DNA of 32,017 nucleotides, from positions 1-32,017 of the forward strand of contig JBDHLB010000024.1 in NCBI GenBank assembly GCA_039586095.1, in the 5' to 3' direction. The translations under genes were made by a program, and so were the position numbers. Positions within the stretch are counted from its first letter, which is position 1; every line of letters begins with the position of its first letter. The notes beneath the pieces were generated by a model. It was not told where the DNA came from. It ran no database searches and was given only the letters and a program-made list of their open reading frames with translations. Of the stretch, positions 23,254-32,017 are shown in pieces. This DNA comes from JBDHBD01 sp039586095. Lineage in GTDB: Bacteria > Gemmatimonadota > Gemmatimonadetes > Palauibacterales > Palauibacteraceae.

Positions 23254-26200
23254 ATGGGCGTCTTTCGTTTTGACTCTCGCTTCCGATTTCGATTCACCTT
23301 TCTTCTCGCCATGTTTCTCGCCTTCGCTTTCGCGGGACAGGCGTGGGCGCAGGGCGCGACCAGTGGCTCGATTGGCGGTACGGTCGCCGACGCGGACGGG
23401 TTGCCCCTGTCCGATGTGATCGTGAGCGTCACCGAGACCTCGACCGGCGTGGCGCGCGAGGCGCTCACGGACGCCAACGGTCGCTACCTGATCCCGCTGT
23501 TGAAGCCGGGCGAGTATCTCGTGCGCGCCAGCCTGCCACCCCGCCCGGATGCCGAACGCACCGTGTTGCTGTCCCTGGGTGAGAGAGAGAGCGTCAACCT
23601 CGAACTGCGACCGATCGCCGTCGAGGAGCTGACGGTCGAGGTAGCCGGTCGGCCCGCCGCGGTCGCCGAGGGTGGCGTGATCGAGTTCGTCACGCAGGAT
23701 CAGATCGAGAACCTGCCGGTGGCGGGTCGCGACTTCACCGACTTCATCAACCTGTCGGGTCTGGTGAGCCTGCAGCCCGAGGTCGGCACGGGCGGCCAGT
23801 TCTCGATCGGGGGCGCTCGCACGGCCGGAACCAACGTCCAGATCGATGGCACCGACGCGAACAACCAGTTCTTCGGCGAGAACCGGGGCTCCTCGCGCGT
23901 ACCGTTCACCTTCTCTCTGGAGTCCATCAAAGAGTTCCAGATCATCACGAACGGCTACGATGTGGAGTTCGGCAGGTTCTCCGGCGGGGTGATCAACGCG
24001 GTCACCCGTACGGGCACGAACGACTACACCGGCAGCGGGTTCTTCTTCTGGCGTGACGAGGCGCTCACCCGATCCGCTTTCGACGACGCATGTCGTACAG
24101 AAGACGTTCCGTGCTCGACCCCGGCGGACTTCCAGTCGTTCCAGTTCGGCGGTGTGTTCTCGGGACCGATCATCCGGGACAAGCTGCACTTCCTCGTGTC
24201 GGGCGATTTCCAGCAGCGCCAGCAGCCGACCTTCGCGCTCGACCCGAACCGATCCGGTTTCACCGAGGCCTCGCTGGCCTCCTTCCAGAACATCCTCGAG
24301 ACGGTGTACGGTTTCGATACCGAGCCGGACTTCGGAATCTTCAACGAGACGGACGACCAGGTGACGTTGTTCGGACGGCTCGACTGGACCATCAACAACA
24401 ACCACGCGCTCTCCGTACGGGCGAACTACTCCGACTTCGAGAACCTGAACGACCGCATCTCGTCCAACGGCCGGAGCGCGCGCACGGTCGGAGGCACGTA
24501 CAACTCCGAGTCAATCTCGCTGGTCAGCGAGCTGAACTCCGTGTTCGCCGCGAACATCTTCAACACGTTGCGGGTTCAGTACTCGAACGAGCTGCGGCCT
24601 CGCCCGGGCAACAGTCGGCTTCCGTCCGCCACGGTCCCGGTTGAGCTGGCGTCCGGCGGCTCCCGCGACGCGACGTACGGGGGCTCGTTCTTCGGGATCC
24701 TGTTCGCCAACAACCTCGAGGAGGACAAGATCCAGATCACCGACAACCTCACCTTCCAGCTCGGGGATCACTCGCTGAAGGTCGGCGGTGACATCATCGT
24801 CACGAACACCTTCAACGAGTTCTGGCTCAACGGGAACGGCTTCTTCGACTTCCGGAACCAGGATGACTTCGCGAACCGGAGCCCCAGCTTCTTCCTGCGC
24901 TTCGTGCCGGAGACGCCAGGGGGTGGAACGCCAACGGCACCGATCGCGGACTTCAGTGCACGCGAGTTCGCGGCCTGGATCCAGGATTCTTGGCAGGTGA
25001 ACCCCAACCTGCTCCTGACGGCCGGCCTGCGCTGGGACTACGTGGACCTGGACGCCGCTCCCCAGCTCTCCAATTCGGAATACGTGAGTGCCGTGAGCGG
25101 CCAGGGCGCCGACGTGACCGCGACGCCGAACGACACGAACAACTTCGCGCCGCGCTTCTCGTTCCGGTACGATTTCGGAGCGGACGGGCGGAGTGTCCTC
25201 AGCGGCGGCTTCGGCTGGTTCGCCGGCCGCTTCCCCACGGTGATCCACTCGAACGTGTACGCGAAGACCCCCAACGCCCTGCTCACGGTCACCTGTTTCT
25301 CGAGCAACATGCCGGCGTTCAACTACGAGGATTGGGTGGACGGGGAGGGTATCCCCACCAGCTGCGAGGGCGGCCAAGGAGCCAGCGGTCAGCCTGCCGT
25401 CGATGTGTGGGATCCCGACTTCGAGTCGCCGATGACGATCAAGGCGAATCTCGGTTACGAGCAGCGTCTTGCAGATCGCTGGAAGGTGGGTGGACAGGTC
25501 ATCTTCAGCCGCACGACCAACAACTTCCACATCATCGACCGAAACTTGCAGCCGGCCCAGTTCATCAATGCCGAAGGCCGGCCCGTGTTCGTGTCCGAAG
25601 AAGACTACGATCCGACCGACGAGCCGAGCACCTTCGACCGCAGCATCGATCCGACGCTGGATCGCCTGTGGACGAATGTCGGGCTGGGTAAGGCACGCCG
25701 CTGGAACCTCAAGTTCGACGTGAACGGCTCGCCGTTGGACAACCTGCAGCTGGCAGCCAACTACGCGCTCAACCTGGCGTACGATAATTCGTCGTTCTCG
25801 TGTTGTCTCGAGGTCGAGGCATGGGAGTCTGCGATGACCGCTGGCAGCCCCAACGAGCTGGGCGATTTCGGTGATGACCTGACTGGAACCTGGGGACCGT
25901 CGAACTTCGAGCGACGGCACGCAATGGTGTTCAACGCGATCTGGAACATCCCGTTCGGCAACCAGACGTTCGAGGGCATCCAGGTCAGCGGAATCTATCG
26001 GGCGCAGTCGGGCAATCCGTTCACACCGATCGTGGATGGCGACATGAACGGAGACGGCTACGACGAGAACGACCGGGCCTTCCTGCCCGATCCCAACAAC
26101 GTGACGGGTATCCAGTTCGAGTCGGCCGACGACCTCGCGGCCTATCAGGAGATCGTGGCTTCCGAATCCTGCATCGCCGACCAGGTGGGCGGCTTCGCGA

Positions 26201-26502
26201 AGCGCAACTCCTGCCGCAATCCCTGGTGGCATCGGGTGGACCTGCGGCTCAACGTGCCGATCCGCGTGACAGGCACGCAGCGGCTCGAGCTGGTCGCCGA
26301 CTTCTTCAACCTGCTCGACCTGTTCGGCTGGGACGCCGGAGCGTTCAACTTCAAGTCCCGCGATCTGTTCGAGGCCGAGGGCTTTGATCCGGCCACGGGT
26401 GAGCCGATCGTCTCCGTCGACACGAGGTTCGGCGATGTGATCCCATCCGGCTTCGAGCCCTTCCAGTTCCAGGCGCAGCTCGGAGTCCGCTACAGCTTCT
26501 GA
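23254..26502 (+). CDS. Oar-type TonB-dependent outer-membrane receptor, copy 2
   Basis: A 1082-residue relative of the preceding receptor with the same order: signal peptide ending near GQAWAQ, carboxypeptidase-regulatory-like domain (GSIGGTVADADGLPLSDVIV), plug (TNVQIDGTDANNQFFGENRG; SIKEFQIITNGYDVEFG; VINAVTRTGTNDYTG) and a barrel ending GVRYSF. It shares the calcium-loop-like GDMNGDGYDENDRAF (26041-26085) and the C-x13-CRNPW segment (26170-26226) with copy 1, but overall divergence suggests a different ligand. The ATG at 23254 is preferred over 23242 because GGAGGGGG between them is the ribosome site. It has its own promoter and a strong terminator, so it is probably transcribed separately. 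Confidence 0.92.
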   Translation: MGVFRFDSRFRFRFTFLLAMFLAFAFAGQAWAQGATSGSIGGTVADADGLPLSDVIVSVTETSTGVAREALTDANGRYLIPLLKPGEYLVRASLPPRPDAERTVLLSLGERESVNLELRPIAVEELTVEVAGRPAAVAEGGVIEFVTQDQIENLPVAGRDFTDFINLSGLVSLQPEVGTGGQFSIGGARTAGTNVQIDGTDANNQFFGENRGSSRVPFTFSLESIKEFQIITNGYDVEFGRFSGGVINAVTRTGTNDYTGSGFFFWRDEALTRSAFDDACRTEDVPCSTPADFQSFQFGGVFSGPIIRDKLHFLVSGDFQQRQQPTFALDPNRSGFTEASLASFQNILETVYGFDTEPDFGIFNETDDQVTLFGRLDWTINNNHALSVRANYSDFENLNDRISSNGRSARTVGGTYNSESISLVSELNSVFAANIFNTLRVQYSNELRPRPGNSRLPSATVPVELASGGSRDATYGGSFFGILFANNLEEDKIQITDNLTFQLGDHSLKVGGDIIVTNTFNEFWLNGNGFFDFRNQDDFANRSPSFFLRFVPETPGGGTPTAPIADFSAREFAAWIQDSWQVNPNLLLTAGLRWDYVDLDAAPQLSNSEYVSAVSGQGADVTATPNDTNNFAPRFSFRYDFGADGRSVLSGGFGWFAGRFPTVIHSNVYAKTPNALLTVTCFSSNMPAFNYEDWVDGEGIPTSCEGGQGASGQPAVDVWDPDFESPMTIKANLGYEQRLADRWKVGGQVIFSRTTNNFHIIDRNLQPAQFINAEGRPVFVSEEDYDPTDEPSTFDRSIDPTLDRLWTNVGLGKARRWNLKFDVNGSPLDNLQLAANYALNLAYDNSSFSCCLEVEAWESAMTAGSPNELGDFGDDLTGTWGPSNFERRHAMVFNAIWNIPFGNQTFEGIQVSGIYRAQSGNPFTPIVDGDMNGDGYDENDRAFLPDPNNVTGIQFESADDLAAYQEIVASESCIADQVGGFAKRNSCRNPWWHRVDLRLNVPIRVTGTQRLELVADFFNLLDLFGWDAGAFNFKSRDLFEAEGFDPATGEPIVSVDTRFGDVIPSGFEPFQFQAQLGVRYSF

Positions 26503-26549
26503 GCTGACCTTGCATGTAAAGACGGGACCGCGTCGTGCGGTCCACAACG

Positions 26550-26579
26550 AAAGCCCCGCTCCCGAGGGAGCGGGGCTTT
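26550..26579 (+). terminator. Strong bidirectional terminator between receptor copy 2 and fbp
   Basis: A 13-bp perfect stem, AAAGCCCCGCTCC (26550-26562) and GGAGCGGGGCTTT (26567-26579), with a 4-nt CGAG loop. A/T flanks on both sides let it work for the convergent receptor and fbp genes. A second smaller hairpin, GGACCGC/GCGGTCC, lies just before it at about 26525-26542. Confidence 0.85.
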
Positions 26580-26635
26580 CTCATTCCCGGTTTCTACCGA
26601 CGTGTCGTCGTGCCTCCTGTGCGGCGGCGGCGTTG

Positions 26636-27643
26636 TCAGCCCGCGCTCGCGACTTCGGCTGCCAGCGTCTCGCTCGCCATGTCGACGAACTCGGGTGTGC
26701 CGATGTAGACGGGGGTCCGCTGGTGTAGGTCGGTGGGCTCGATGTCCAGCACCCGCCGCTGACCGTCCGTCGCCTTTCCGCCCGCCTGCTCGCAGATCAT
26801 CGCCATCGGGGCTACCTCGTACATCAGGCGCAACTTTCCGTTGGGCGCGCTGGCCGTTGCCGGATACATGAACACCCCGCCGTACAGCAGCGTCCGATGA
26901 AAGTCCGCCACCAGCGAGCCCACGTAGCGCGACGAGAAGCCCTCGTCACGGTACCGCTGAACCAGGGCTTTCTGACCCGGATTCCACTTCCCCGCATAAC
27001 CCTCGTTCACGCTGTAAATCTTGTTGGTCGGATCGGTCGGGATCCGGATATCGGGGTGCGAGAGTAAGAACTCGCCAATCGAGGGATCCAGCGTGAAGCC
27101 ATGGACCCCGGCACCCGTCGTGAAGACCAGCATGGTCGAGGACCCGTACAGCACATAGCCGGCTGCCACCTGCTTGTAGCCTGGCTGGAGCAGGTCCTCC
27201 AGCGTGCCATCTCGCTGTCCCGTCGTGACCCGGCGGTGGAGGGAAAAGATCGTCCCGATCGAGATGTTGGCCCCGATATTCGAGCTGCCATCCAGCGGAT
27301 CAAACAACAACACATAGGGGCCTACGGGGAACTCCTCGGGGATCAGAATCGGGTCTTCCTCCTCTTCCGAGCCCATCACGCACAGGTGACCCGTGTGGTC
27401 CATCGCGTTGAAGATCACTTCGTCCGCGTAAACGTCGAGCTTCATCACATCCTCGCCGTGGACGTTGCGCCGGCCCGCGCGCCCCAGGATCTCGGCCAGA
27501 CCGGCCATGTTCACGGCCCGACTGATCAGCTTGCCCGCCAGGGAGAGATCGTACAGAAGGTTGGAGAACGCGCCCGTGGCGTCCGGGTGCTCCCTCTCCT
27601 GCTCGAGGATAAAGCGTCCGATCGTGACGACGTACTTCTCCAA
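26636..27643 (-). CDS. fbp: Fructose-1,6-bisphosphatase class I
   Basis: Hydrolyses fructose-1,6-bisphosphate to fructose-6-phosphate in gluconeogenesis. The protein has 335 residues, normal for class I. The metal-binding motif LFDPLDGSSNIG is intact, as are GEDVMKLDVYADE, the ADFHRTLLYGGVFMYP substrate-binding segment and LRLMYEVAPMAMICEQAGG. The start is a TTG at 27643 preceded by GAGGGAGG with 5-nt spacing. It has its own promoter candidate and faces the receptor gene across a strong terminator. Confidence 0.96.
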   Translation of the reverse strand: MEKYVVTIGRFILEQEREHPDATGAFSNLLYDLSLAGKLISRAVNMAGLAEILGRAGRRNVHGEDVMKLDVYADEVIFNAMDHTGHLCVMGSEEEEDPILIPEEFPVGPYVLLFDPLDGSSNIGANISIGTIFSLHRRVTTGQRDGTLEDLLQPGYKQVAAGYVLYGSSTMLVFTTGAGVHGFTLDPSIGEFLLSHPDIRIPTDPTNKIYSVNEGYAGKWNPGQKALVQRYRDEGFSSRYVGSLVADFHRTLLYGGVFMYPATASAPNGKLRLMYEVAPMAMICEQAGGKATDGQRRVLDIEPTDLHQRTPVYIGTPEFVDMASETLAAEVASAG

Positions 27644-27711
27644 TGCAGCCTCCCTCGACGAGCGTCGTAATCTGGGTCAGGGCCTCTCCGCCAGGGCTGT
27701 ACGCCCATCAA

Positions 27712-27741
27712 AGGTTAGACGAGCCGCTTCACCAGCGTCAA
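27712..27741 (-). promoter_or_regulatory. Candidate fbp promoter
   Basis: On the minus strand TTGACG (27741-27736) is followed after 18 nt by TAACCT (27717-27712), about 70 nt upstream of the fbp TTG. The -35 is identical to that proposed for both TonB receptors. The -10 is weak. Confidence 0.4.
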
Positions 27742-27776
27742 GCTAACAGCACGACGTCAGGCGCCGTGTCACCAGG

Positions 27777-30245
27777 CTACGGCTCGACGACGTCCCACGT
27801 GCCATCGGGCTCCACCTTCACGCACAACGTGCCTCCCCGATCGGTTCTCCACACGCGACGAACGCCTGCGGAATCGAGGCGTGCGAGCGTCACCTCGTGC
27901 GGGTGCCCGTATCGGTTGCCCGGTCCCGCCGAAATCACGGCGAGATCCGGGCCGACAGTGGTCAGCCACTCGAGCGCGCTCGAGGTCCGGCTTCCGTGAT
28001 GACCGATCTTCAAGACATCGGCGGCAAGCGAATCAGCCGGCCAGGCGGCGAGCAGCGCTCGCTCGGTCTCCGCGGGCGCATCGCCGGTGTTGAGGTACCG
28101 GAAGCCGCCGATTCGAAGTCGCACGACGGCGCTCACGTCGTTCGCGTCGGCCACCGAAGGCGCTCCGTGCCCGAGGCTCTCGGGGCCGGGGCCCGGAGCC
28201 AGGACGGTCAGTTCCACCTCATCGAGGGTCAGTCGCGCCCCGGCGCGCGCCGGTCGCCACTGCACTCCGGCCTCCTCCAGGTGCTCCAGAAACCCCAAGT
28301 ACGCCCCGTTCGGCTGCGCATACCCCGGCTCGAGGACCCTTCGCACGGTGAAACGGCCAAACAGGGAGGCCGTGCCACCCAGGTGATCCAGGTGGGGATG
28401 GGAGAGCACGAAGAGATCCACCGATCGGGCACCGTGTCGTCGGAGGAAGGGCACCACCCTGCGTGCGCCGGCGTCCCCGTATGCCCACTCGAAACCGGAC
28501 GAGAAGTCAGTTCCGGGCCTGGCTCCGGTCCTCGATCGGAAGCCCGGACCCGGGCCGGCATCGATCAGCAGCCAGTGTCCACGCCGCGTGCGAACCGCCG
28601 TGGCATCGCCCTGTCCCACGTCGAGGGAGCACAGGAGGGTCGAGTCTCGGCTCTGGAAGCTGCCCAAAACGGGGGTCACGATCAGGAGCGATAGTCCCGT
28701 ACCCACCCGAAGCAGGCCCCGCCTCGGCCGCCTCGGTCGAAGGAGCGCGATGAGCCCCCAGACGATAAGTGCCGCGGCCAACCACCGAATCGGTTGCGGA
28801 GGCGGAACACTGCCATGCAGCGGCAGCGCGGCGAAGAAGTCGACGACCTTTTGAAGGAGATGGAGTGCGGCGGTCGCGGCGGCGGCGCCGAGCTGTGCCA
28901 GCGGGCCCGGCAGTATCAGCGCGCTCAGGAGCCCGGCCAGAGCGAGTGCCACCAGCGGTGTCCCTGCGAAGTTGGACACCACGGCGACCGGCGCGGTGCG
29001 CTCGAAGTGCCAGGCGGCGATCGGTGCGGTGAATACAAACGCACCACCGCTCGCGGCGAGTGCCGTAATTGCCGCGGCCGCGTAGCGGGACACCCGCCTG
29101 TGCGTCGTGGGCATGGCCGAGCGCGCCACGGGGTGTCGGAGGACAGCCGACGCGCCGTGTCCCCCCGCGATCAGGCCGGAGAAGCCGGCGAACGAGAGCT
29201 GGAAACCAGGCCGCACGATCACGAGCGGGTCGAGGACGATCGCCACCAGGGCAGCCAGGCCGAGGAGGTCACCCACGTGTGCCGGACCTCCGCGCGCGCG
29301 ACCCGCCGCGTACCCGGCAAACAGGAGCGCGGCACGCAGGGCGGACGGAGGCGCCCCGATCAAGACCACGTAGAGGAGCAACAGTCCGGCGGCGATCAGG
29401 TAGCGCTGCGCGTGGGGCACGGCAAAGCCGATGGCGAACGTCGCCGCTGCCGCCAACAACCCGACGTGCAGCCCGGAGATCGCCAGCAGGTGCACGAGAC
29501 CCGCATCCGCGAAGCGTCGCGTGACCCGCGGATCGAGCTCGGACCGCTCAGCCAACACCAGCGCCTGGGCCATCGGAGCCGTCTCGCGGGACAGCCGTGC
29601 GTCCAGTCGGCTGGCAGCGCTGGCCCGAAGAGAAGCCAGCCACCCGCCGCCGTCCCCCTGCGCGACTTCGACGACCGAGCCATGGAGGCGACCGTAGGCG
29701 TGAAGCGGGCGAACCGCTCCCGCCTCTCCGTCTCCATAGGTTCGCCAGTGCCCTCTAACGAGGAGCCACGCTCCCGGGTCCACCCCTTCCGCAGGTCGCT
29801 CGAGTCGAGCGCTCAGGGCGGGAAGACGGCAGCGGCGCCCTTCGTGCGTCAGCGTCACATTCTCGAGACGTACGCGGGCCCAGCGAGACACAGGGCCACG
29901 CCCGGTGGCCTCCCGTGACTCTCCTCCTCCAATACGGTCTCCCGCTCGACCGCGCAGGCGAGATCTGAGGCGCCCGGCGACCGCTGCCGCCTCGCCCGCT
30001 CTCAAGTCGGCGACACAAGACGCCCGTGCCTGATCGCCGGCCTGGCCGCCCAGAGCCATGCCTGCGCCGATGCAGGTCAAACCACTGAACAGCACGCCAA
30101 TGGTGTTCGAATGGCGAAAGCGAAGCGTCAGCGCAGCGCCGAGCGCGGCAAGAGCGGTGGCGAGAGGCCACAAGACGGGGGCGGAGCTCAGCCCGATCAG
30201 ATCGCCACCCGCGACGCACAGAACCGCCGCGAGAACGGGTGGCAC
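27777..30245 (-). CDS. comEC: DNA internalization protein ComEC/Rec2
   Basis: Polytopic membrane channel protein for uptake of single-stranded DNA during transformation, about 822 residues. The N-terminal part has hydrophobic helices and a DUF4131-like region. The Competence domain is marked by VHLLAISGLHVGLLAA and many helices. The C-terminal metallo-beta-lactamase-like domain shows SLDVGQGDATAV, LLIDAGPG, LSHPHLDHLGG, NTGDA and KIGHHGSRTS, with the metal-binding set apparently intact. I placed the start at the GTG at 30245, 43 nt after the LapA-like gene; the in-frame upstream extension to 30407 lies within that gene and is Arg-rich shadow. No other competence gene is in the window. Confidence 0.93.
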   Translation of the reverse strand: MPPVLAAVLCVAGGDLIGLSSAPVLWPLATALAALGAALTLRFRHSNTIGVLFSGLTCIGAGMALGGQAGDQARASCVADLRAGEAAAVAGRLRSRLRGRAGDRIGGGESREATGRGPVSRWARVRLENVTLTHEGRRCRLPALSARLERPAEGVDPGAWLLVRGHWRTYGDGEAGAVRPLHAYGRLHGSVVEVAQGDGGGWLASLRASAASRLDARLSRETAPMAQALVLAERSELDPRVTRRFADAGLVHLLAISGLHVGLLAAAATFAIGFAVPHAQRYLIAAGLLLLYVVLIGAPPSALRAALLFAGYAAGRARGGPAHVGDLLGLAALVAIVLDPLVIVRPGFQLSFAGFSGLIAGGHGASAVLRHPVARSAMPTTHRRVSRYAAAAITALAASGGAFVFTAPIAAWHFERTAPVAVVSNFAGTPLVALALAGLLSALILPGPLAQLGAAAATAALHLLQKVVDFFAALPLHGSVPPPQPIRWLAAALIVWGLIALLRPRRPRRGLLRVGTGLSLLIVTPVLGSFQSRDSTLLCSLDVGQGDATAVRTRRGHWLLIDAGPGPGFRSRTGARPGTDFSSGFEWAYGDAGARRVVPFLRRHGARSVDLFVLSHPHLDHLGGTASLFGRFTVRRVLEPGYAQPNGAYLGFLEHLEEAGVQWRPARAGARLTLDEVELTVLAPGPGPESLGHGAPSVADANDVSAVVRLRIGGFRYLNTGDAPAETERALLAAWPADSLAADVLKIGHHGSRTSSALEWLTTVGPDLAVISAGPGNRYGHPHEVTLARLDSAGVRRVWRTDRGGTLCVKVEPDGTWDVVEP

Positions 30246-30288
30246 GTGTATGGGAGATCCTGCCCTGGAGAACAGCGTGGACGTCCGG

Positions 30289-30633
30289 CTACTCGATCGC
30301 GTCAGGCCCTTGGGTCGATGGGGAAGGATGGGACGGCGCCTGAGCCGATGGCGGCGGTACCTGGGTCGATGGCGCGGATCGCGGCGGCGGGCCGCCTGCG
30401 ACCCCACGCAGATGCTGAAGCGACCGGCGCGTTTGTAGATCGGCGCGCAGACCGACGATGATCATGACGAGCATGCCGATCAGCATCGCACCGAAAAAGA
30501 CCAGGGGAAGCGACGTGGTGACCCGGAACAGGACGAGGTCCAGCGTCACTCGCTCACTCGCGTTGGCGACCGTGAACCAGAACGCGGCCAGGGCCACGAC
30601 GAGGAACGCCAGTACCCGGGACCAGATTCGCAC
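30289..30633 (-). CDS. LapA-like (DUF1049) small membrane protein
   Basis: A 114-residue protein with two hydrophobic helices (about 5-25 and 40-62) separated by a short segment containing ERVTLDLVLFRV, the order seen in LapA/DUF1049 proteins, which in E. coli act with LapB in controlling lipopolysaccharide synthesis. The C-terminal tail (about 80-114) is Pro/Ser/Gln-rich and probably disordered. The GTG start at 30633 lies two bases after the miaB stop, so it is co-translated with miaB. A LapB partner is not present in the window. Confidence 0.75.
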   Translation of the reverse strand: MRIWSRVLAFLVVALAAFWFTVANASERVTLDLVLFRVTTSLPLVFFGAMLIGMLVMIIVGLRADLQTRRSLQHLRGVAGGPPPRSAPSTQVPPPSAQAPSHPSPSTQGPDAIE

Positions 30634-30635
30634 GG

Positions 30636-31958
30636 TCAGGCCACCCGCCGGCCCAAGAAGGTCGCACCGGTCGTTGAAGTCAGCTCCACGTCCACGTAGC
30701 GCCCGATCAGCCCAGCCTCCCCGGGAAAGGCCACCACCTTGTGGCTCTCCGTGCGGCCCAGCATGTCACCCTCAGAGCGCGCTTCTCGCTCGACGAGGAC
30801 CTCGCGCACCTGGCCGACTTCGCGCTCGTTGATCCCGTGCTGGATCCGACGCTGCACTTCGATCAACCGTTCCAGACGCCGCGCGGCGGTCTCTTCGGCG
30901 ACGAAATCCGACGCTGGAAGCCGGGTGGCCGGCGTGCCGTCGCGGGGAGAGTAGCGGTACAGAAAGGCATCGTCGAACCGGACCGTACGCATGAGCTCCA
31001 GGGTGGCCTCGAACTCCTCCTCCGACTCACCGGGAAAACCTACGATCACGTCCGTCGACAGGGCGATGCCGGCAACGAGATCCCTGCACAGCTGAACCGT
31101 CTCGAGAAAGCGTTCTACCGTGTATCGCCGGACCATTCGCTTGAGGATGCGATCGGATCCGGACTGCACGGGCAGGTGCAGCTGCCGGCAGACCGCAGGC
31201 TCGTCGCTCAGGACCCGCAGCAAGTCCGGCGTCACGTCATTCGGGTGCGGTGAGGTGAATCGCACCCGACGCAGCCCCGGCACCCGGGCAACGGCACGAA
31301 GCAGGCCCGCGAAGTCCCAGTCCCCGTACCGGTACGAGTTCACTGTCTGTCCCAGCAAGGTGACCTCGGAGTAACCCGACTTCGCCGCCGCTGCGGCCTC
31401 GGCGAGAACCCGCGTCGGTCGCCGGTTCTTTTCCCCCCCACGCACATAGGGGACGATGCAGAACGTGCACCGGTGGTCGCAGCCGCGCTGCACCGTGATC
31501 CAGGCGCTCGCCCCCTGTCCGCGCACCGTCTCGACGCCCTCGTAGTTCTCGTGGGCGTCCAGCTCGAGAAGGGACTGGCCTCTCGAAAGCGTGCCGTCGC
31601 GAATGCCGTCCACGAGGTCCCCGAGACTCCGGTAGGCGTCCGGTCCCGCGACCAGGTCCACGCCGGACGAGTCGTCGAGGAGCGAGGAGCCGACCCGCTG
31701 CGCCATACAGCCCGTGACACCAAGCACGACGTCGGGGTTCGCCCGGCGCAGCTTCTGCAATTGCCCGATCCGCCCCCGGACGCGCTGCTCCGCATGCTCA
31801 CGGATCGCACACGTGTTGATGAGAACCACGTCAGCGCTCTCCGGATCGGGTACCCTCAGGTAGCCACGCTCCGCCAGGATGCCGGCCATGAGCTCCGTGT
31901 CGCCGATGTTCATCTGGCAGCCGTAGGTCTCGATGTAGACACGGCGCTGAAGCGGCAC
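30636..31958 (-). CDS. miaB: tRNA-2-methylthio-N6-dimethylallyladenosine synthase MiaB
   Basis: Radical-SAM methylthiotransferase modifying i6A37 of tRNAs. The protein has 440 residues. The N-terminal MTTase domain has C14, C50 and C84 (ETYGCQMN, LINTCAIRE, VTGCMAQ) for one 4Fe-4S cluster; the radical-SAM core has C160, C164 and C167 (RGCDHRCTFCIVPYVRG) for the second. A C-terminal TRAM domain ends GATFLGRRVA. YGCQMN with CIVPYVRG points to MiaB over RimO or MtaB. It starts at GTG 31958 and heads the minus-strand run miaB - LapA-like - comEC. The last 59 bases (31959-32017) show no recognisable gene. Confidence 0.95.
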   Translation of the reverse strand: MPLQRRVYIETYGCQMNIGDTELMAGILAERGYLRVPDPESADVVLINTCAIREHAEQRVRGRIGQLQKLRRANPDVVLGVTGCMAQRVGSSLLDDSSGVDLVAGPDAYRSLGDLVDGIRDGTLSRGQSLLELDAHENYEGVETVRGQGASAWITVQRGCDHRCTFCIVPYVRGGEKNRRPTRVLAEAAAAAKSGYSEVTLLGQTVNSYRYGDWDFAGLLRAVARVPGLRRVRFTSPHPNDVTPDLLRVLSDEPAVCRQLHLPVQSGSDRILKRMVRRYTVERFLETVQLCRDLVAGIALSTDVIVGFPGESEEEFEATLELMRTVRFDDAFLYRYSPRDGTPATRLPASDFVAEETAARRLERLIEVQRRIQHGINEREVGQVREVLVEREARSEGDMLGRTESHKVVAFPGEAGLIGRYVDVELTSTTGATFLGRRVA

Positions 31959-32017
31959 GGGGACATCCTGCCGCCTGGACTGCCTCGCGACATTCCCGCT
32001 CGGGCCTCGGCCCAGCT

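Noticed and set aside
24511..26547. Long minus-strand open frame (678 codons) opposite the second receptor
   Set aside because: It is Arg/Val/Glu-rich shadow of the receptor codons, with no recognisable motif, while the plus-strand protein has full domain structure.

Overview
This is a high-GC chromosomal window with no rRNA, tRNA, CRISPR or insertion sequence that I can see. The two large Oar-type TonB-dependent receptors, MacA/MacB-type permeases, compact housekeeping operons and frequent GTG/TTG starts suggest an uncultured Gemmatimonadota-like Gram-negative bacterium. That placement is an inference from gene style; no marker gene was compared.

Left arm (1-7.9 kb). A minus-strand chromate-transporter fragment runs off the left edge and lacks a canonical start codon. 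A minus-strand trio follows: a cupin, a small HELVH zincin-like protein, and a protein fusing a D-Ala-D-Ala-ligase-like ATP-grasp domain to a SET methyltransferase domain; the last two overlap by 4 nt. This trio is the best candidate for an undescribed system. Divergent from it are a secreted protein with two aspartyl-protease motifs and lexA, whose promoter overlaps two tandem GTTC-N7-GTTC-like direct repeats. Next comes a minus-strand module of a small protein ending in Cys-Cys, an ArsA/Get3-like ATPase and the CstA pyruvate/peptide transporter.

Centre (8.1-19.6 kb, plus strand). truA, an HtrA protease, purB, purC and purF form a tightly packed run, with truA/htrA and purC/purF overlapping. 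A second run encodes a MacA-like adaptor, two MacB-type permeases without an ATPase, a small membrane/coiled-coil protein and adenosine deaminase. The second permease and the small protein are linked by an unusual chain of minimal ORFs joined at TGATG stop-start overlaps.

Right arm (19.6-32 kb). Two tandem TonB-dependent receptors share a promoter and leader layout. Each is followed by a rho-independent terminator. On the opposite strand lie miaB, a LapA-like membrane protein, comEC and fbp, reading away from the right edge.

The gene set links purine synthesis and salvage (purB, purC, purF, add), gluconeogenesis and starvation metabolism (fbp, cstA), RNA modification (truA, miaB), envelope proteostasis and transport (htrA, Mac-like exporter, TonB receptors), DNA uptake (comEC) and the SOS response (lexA).
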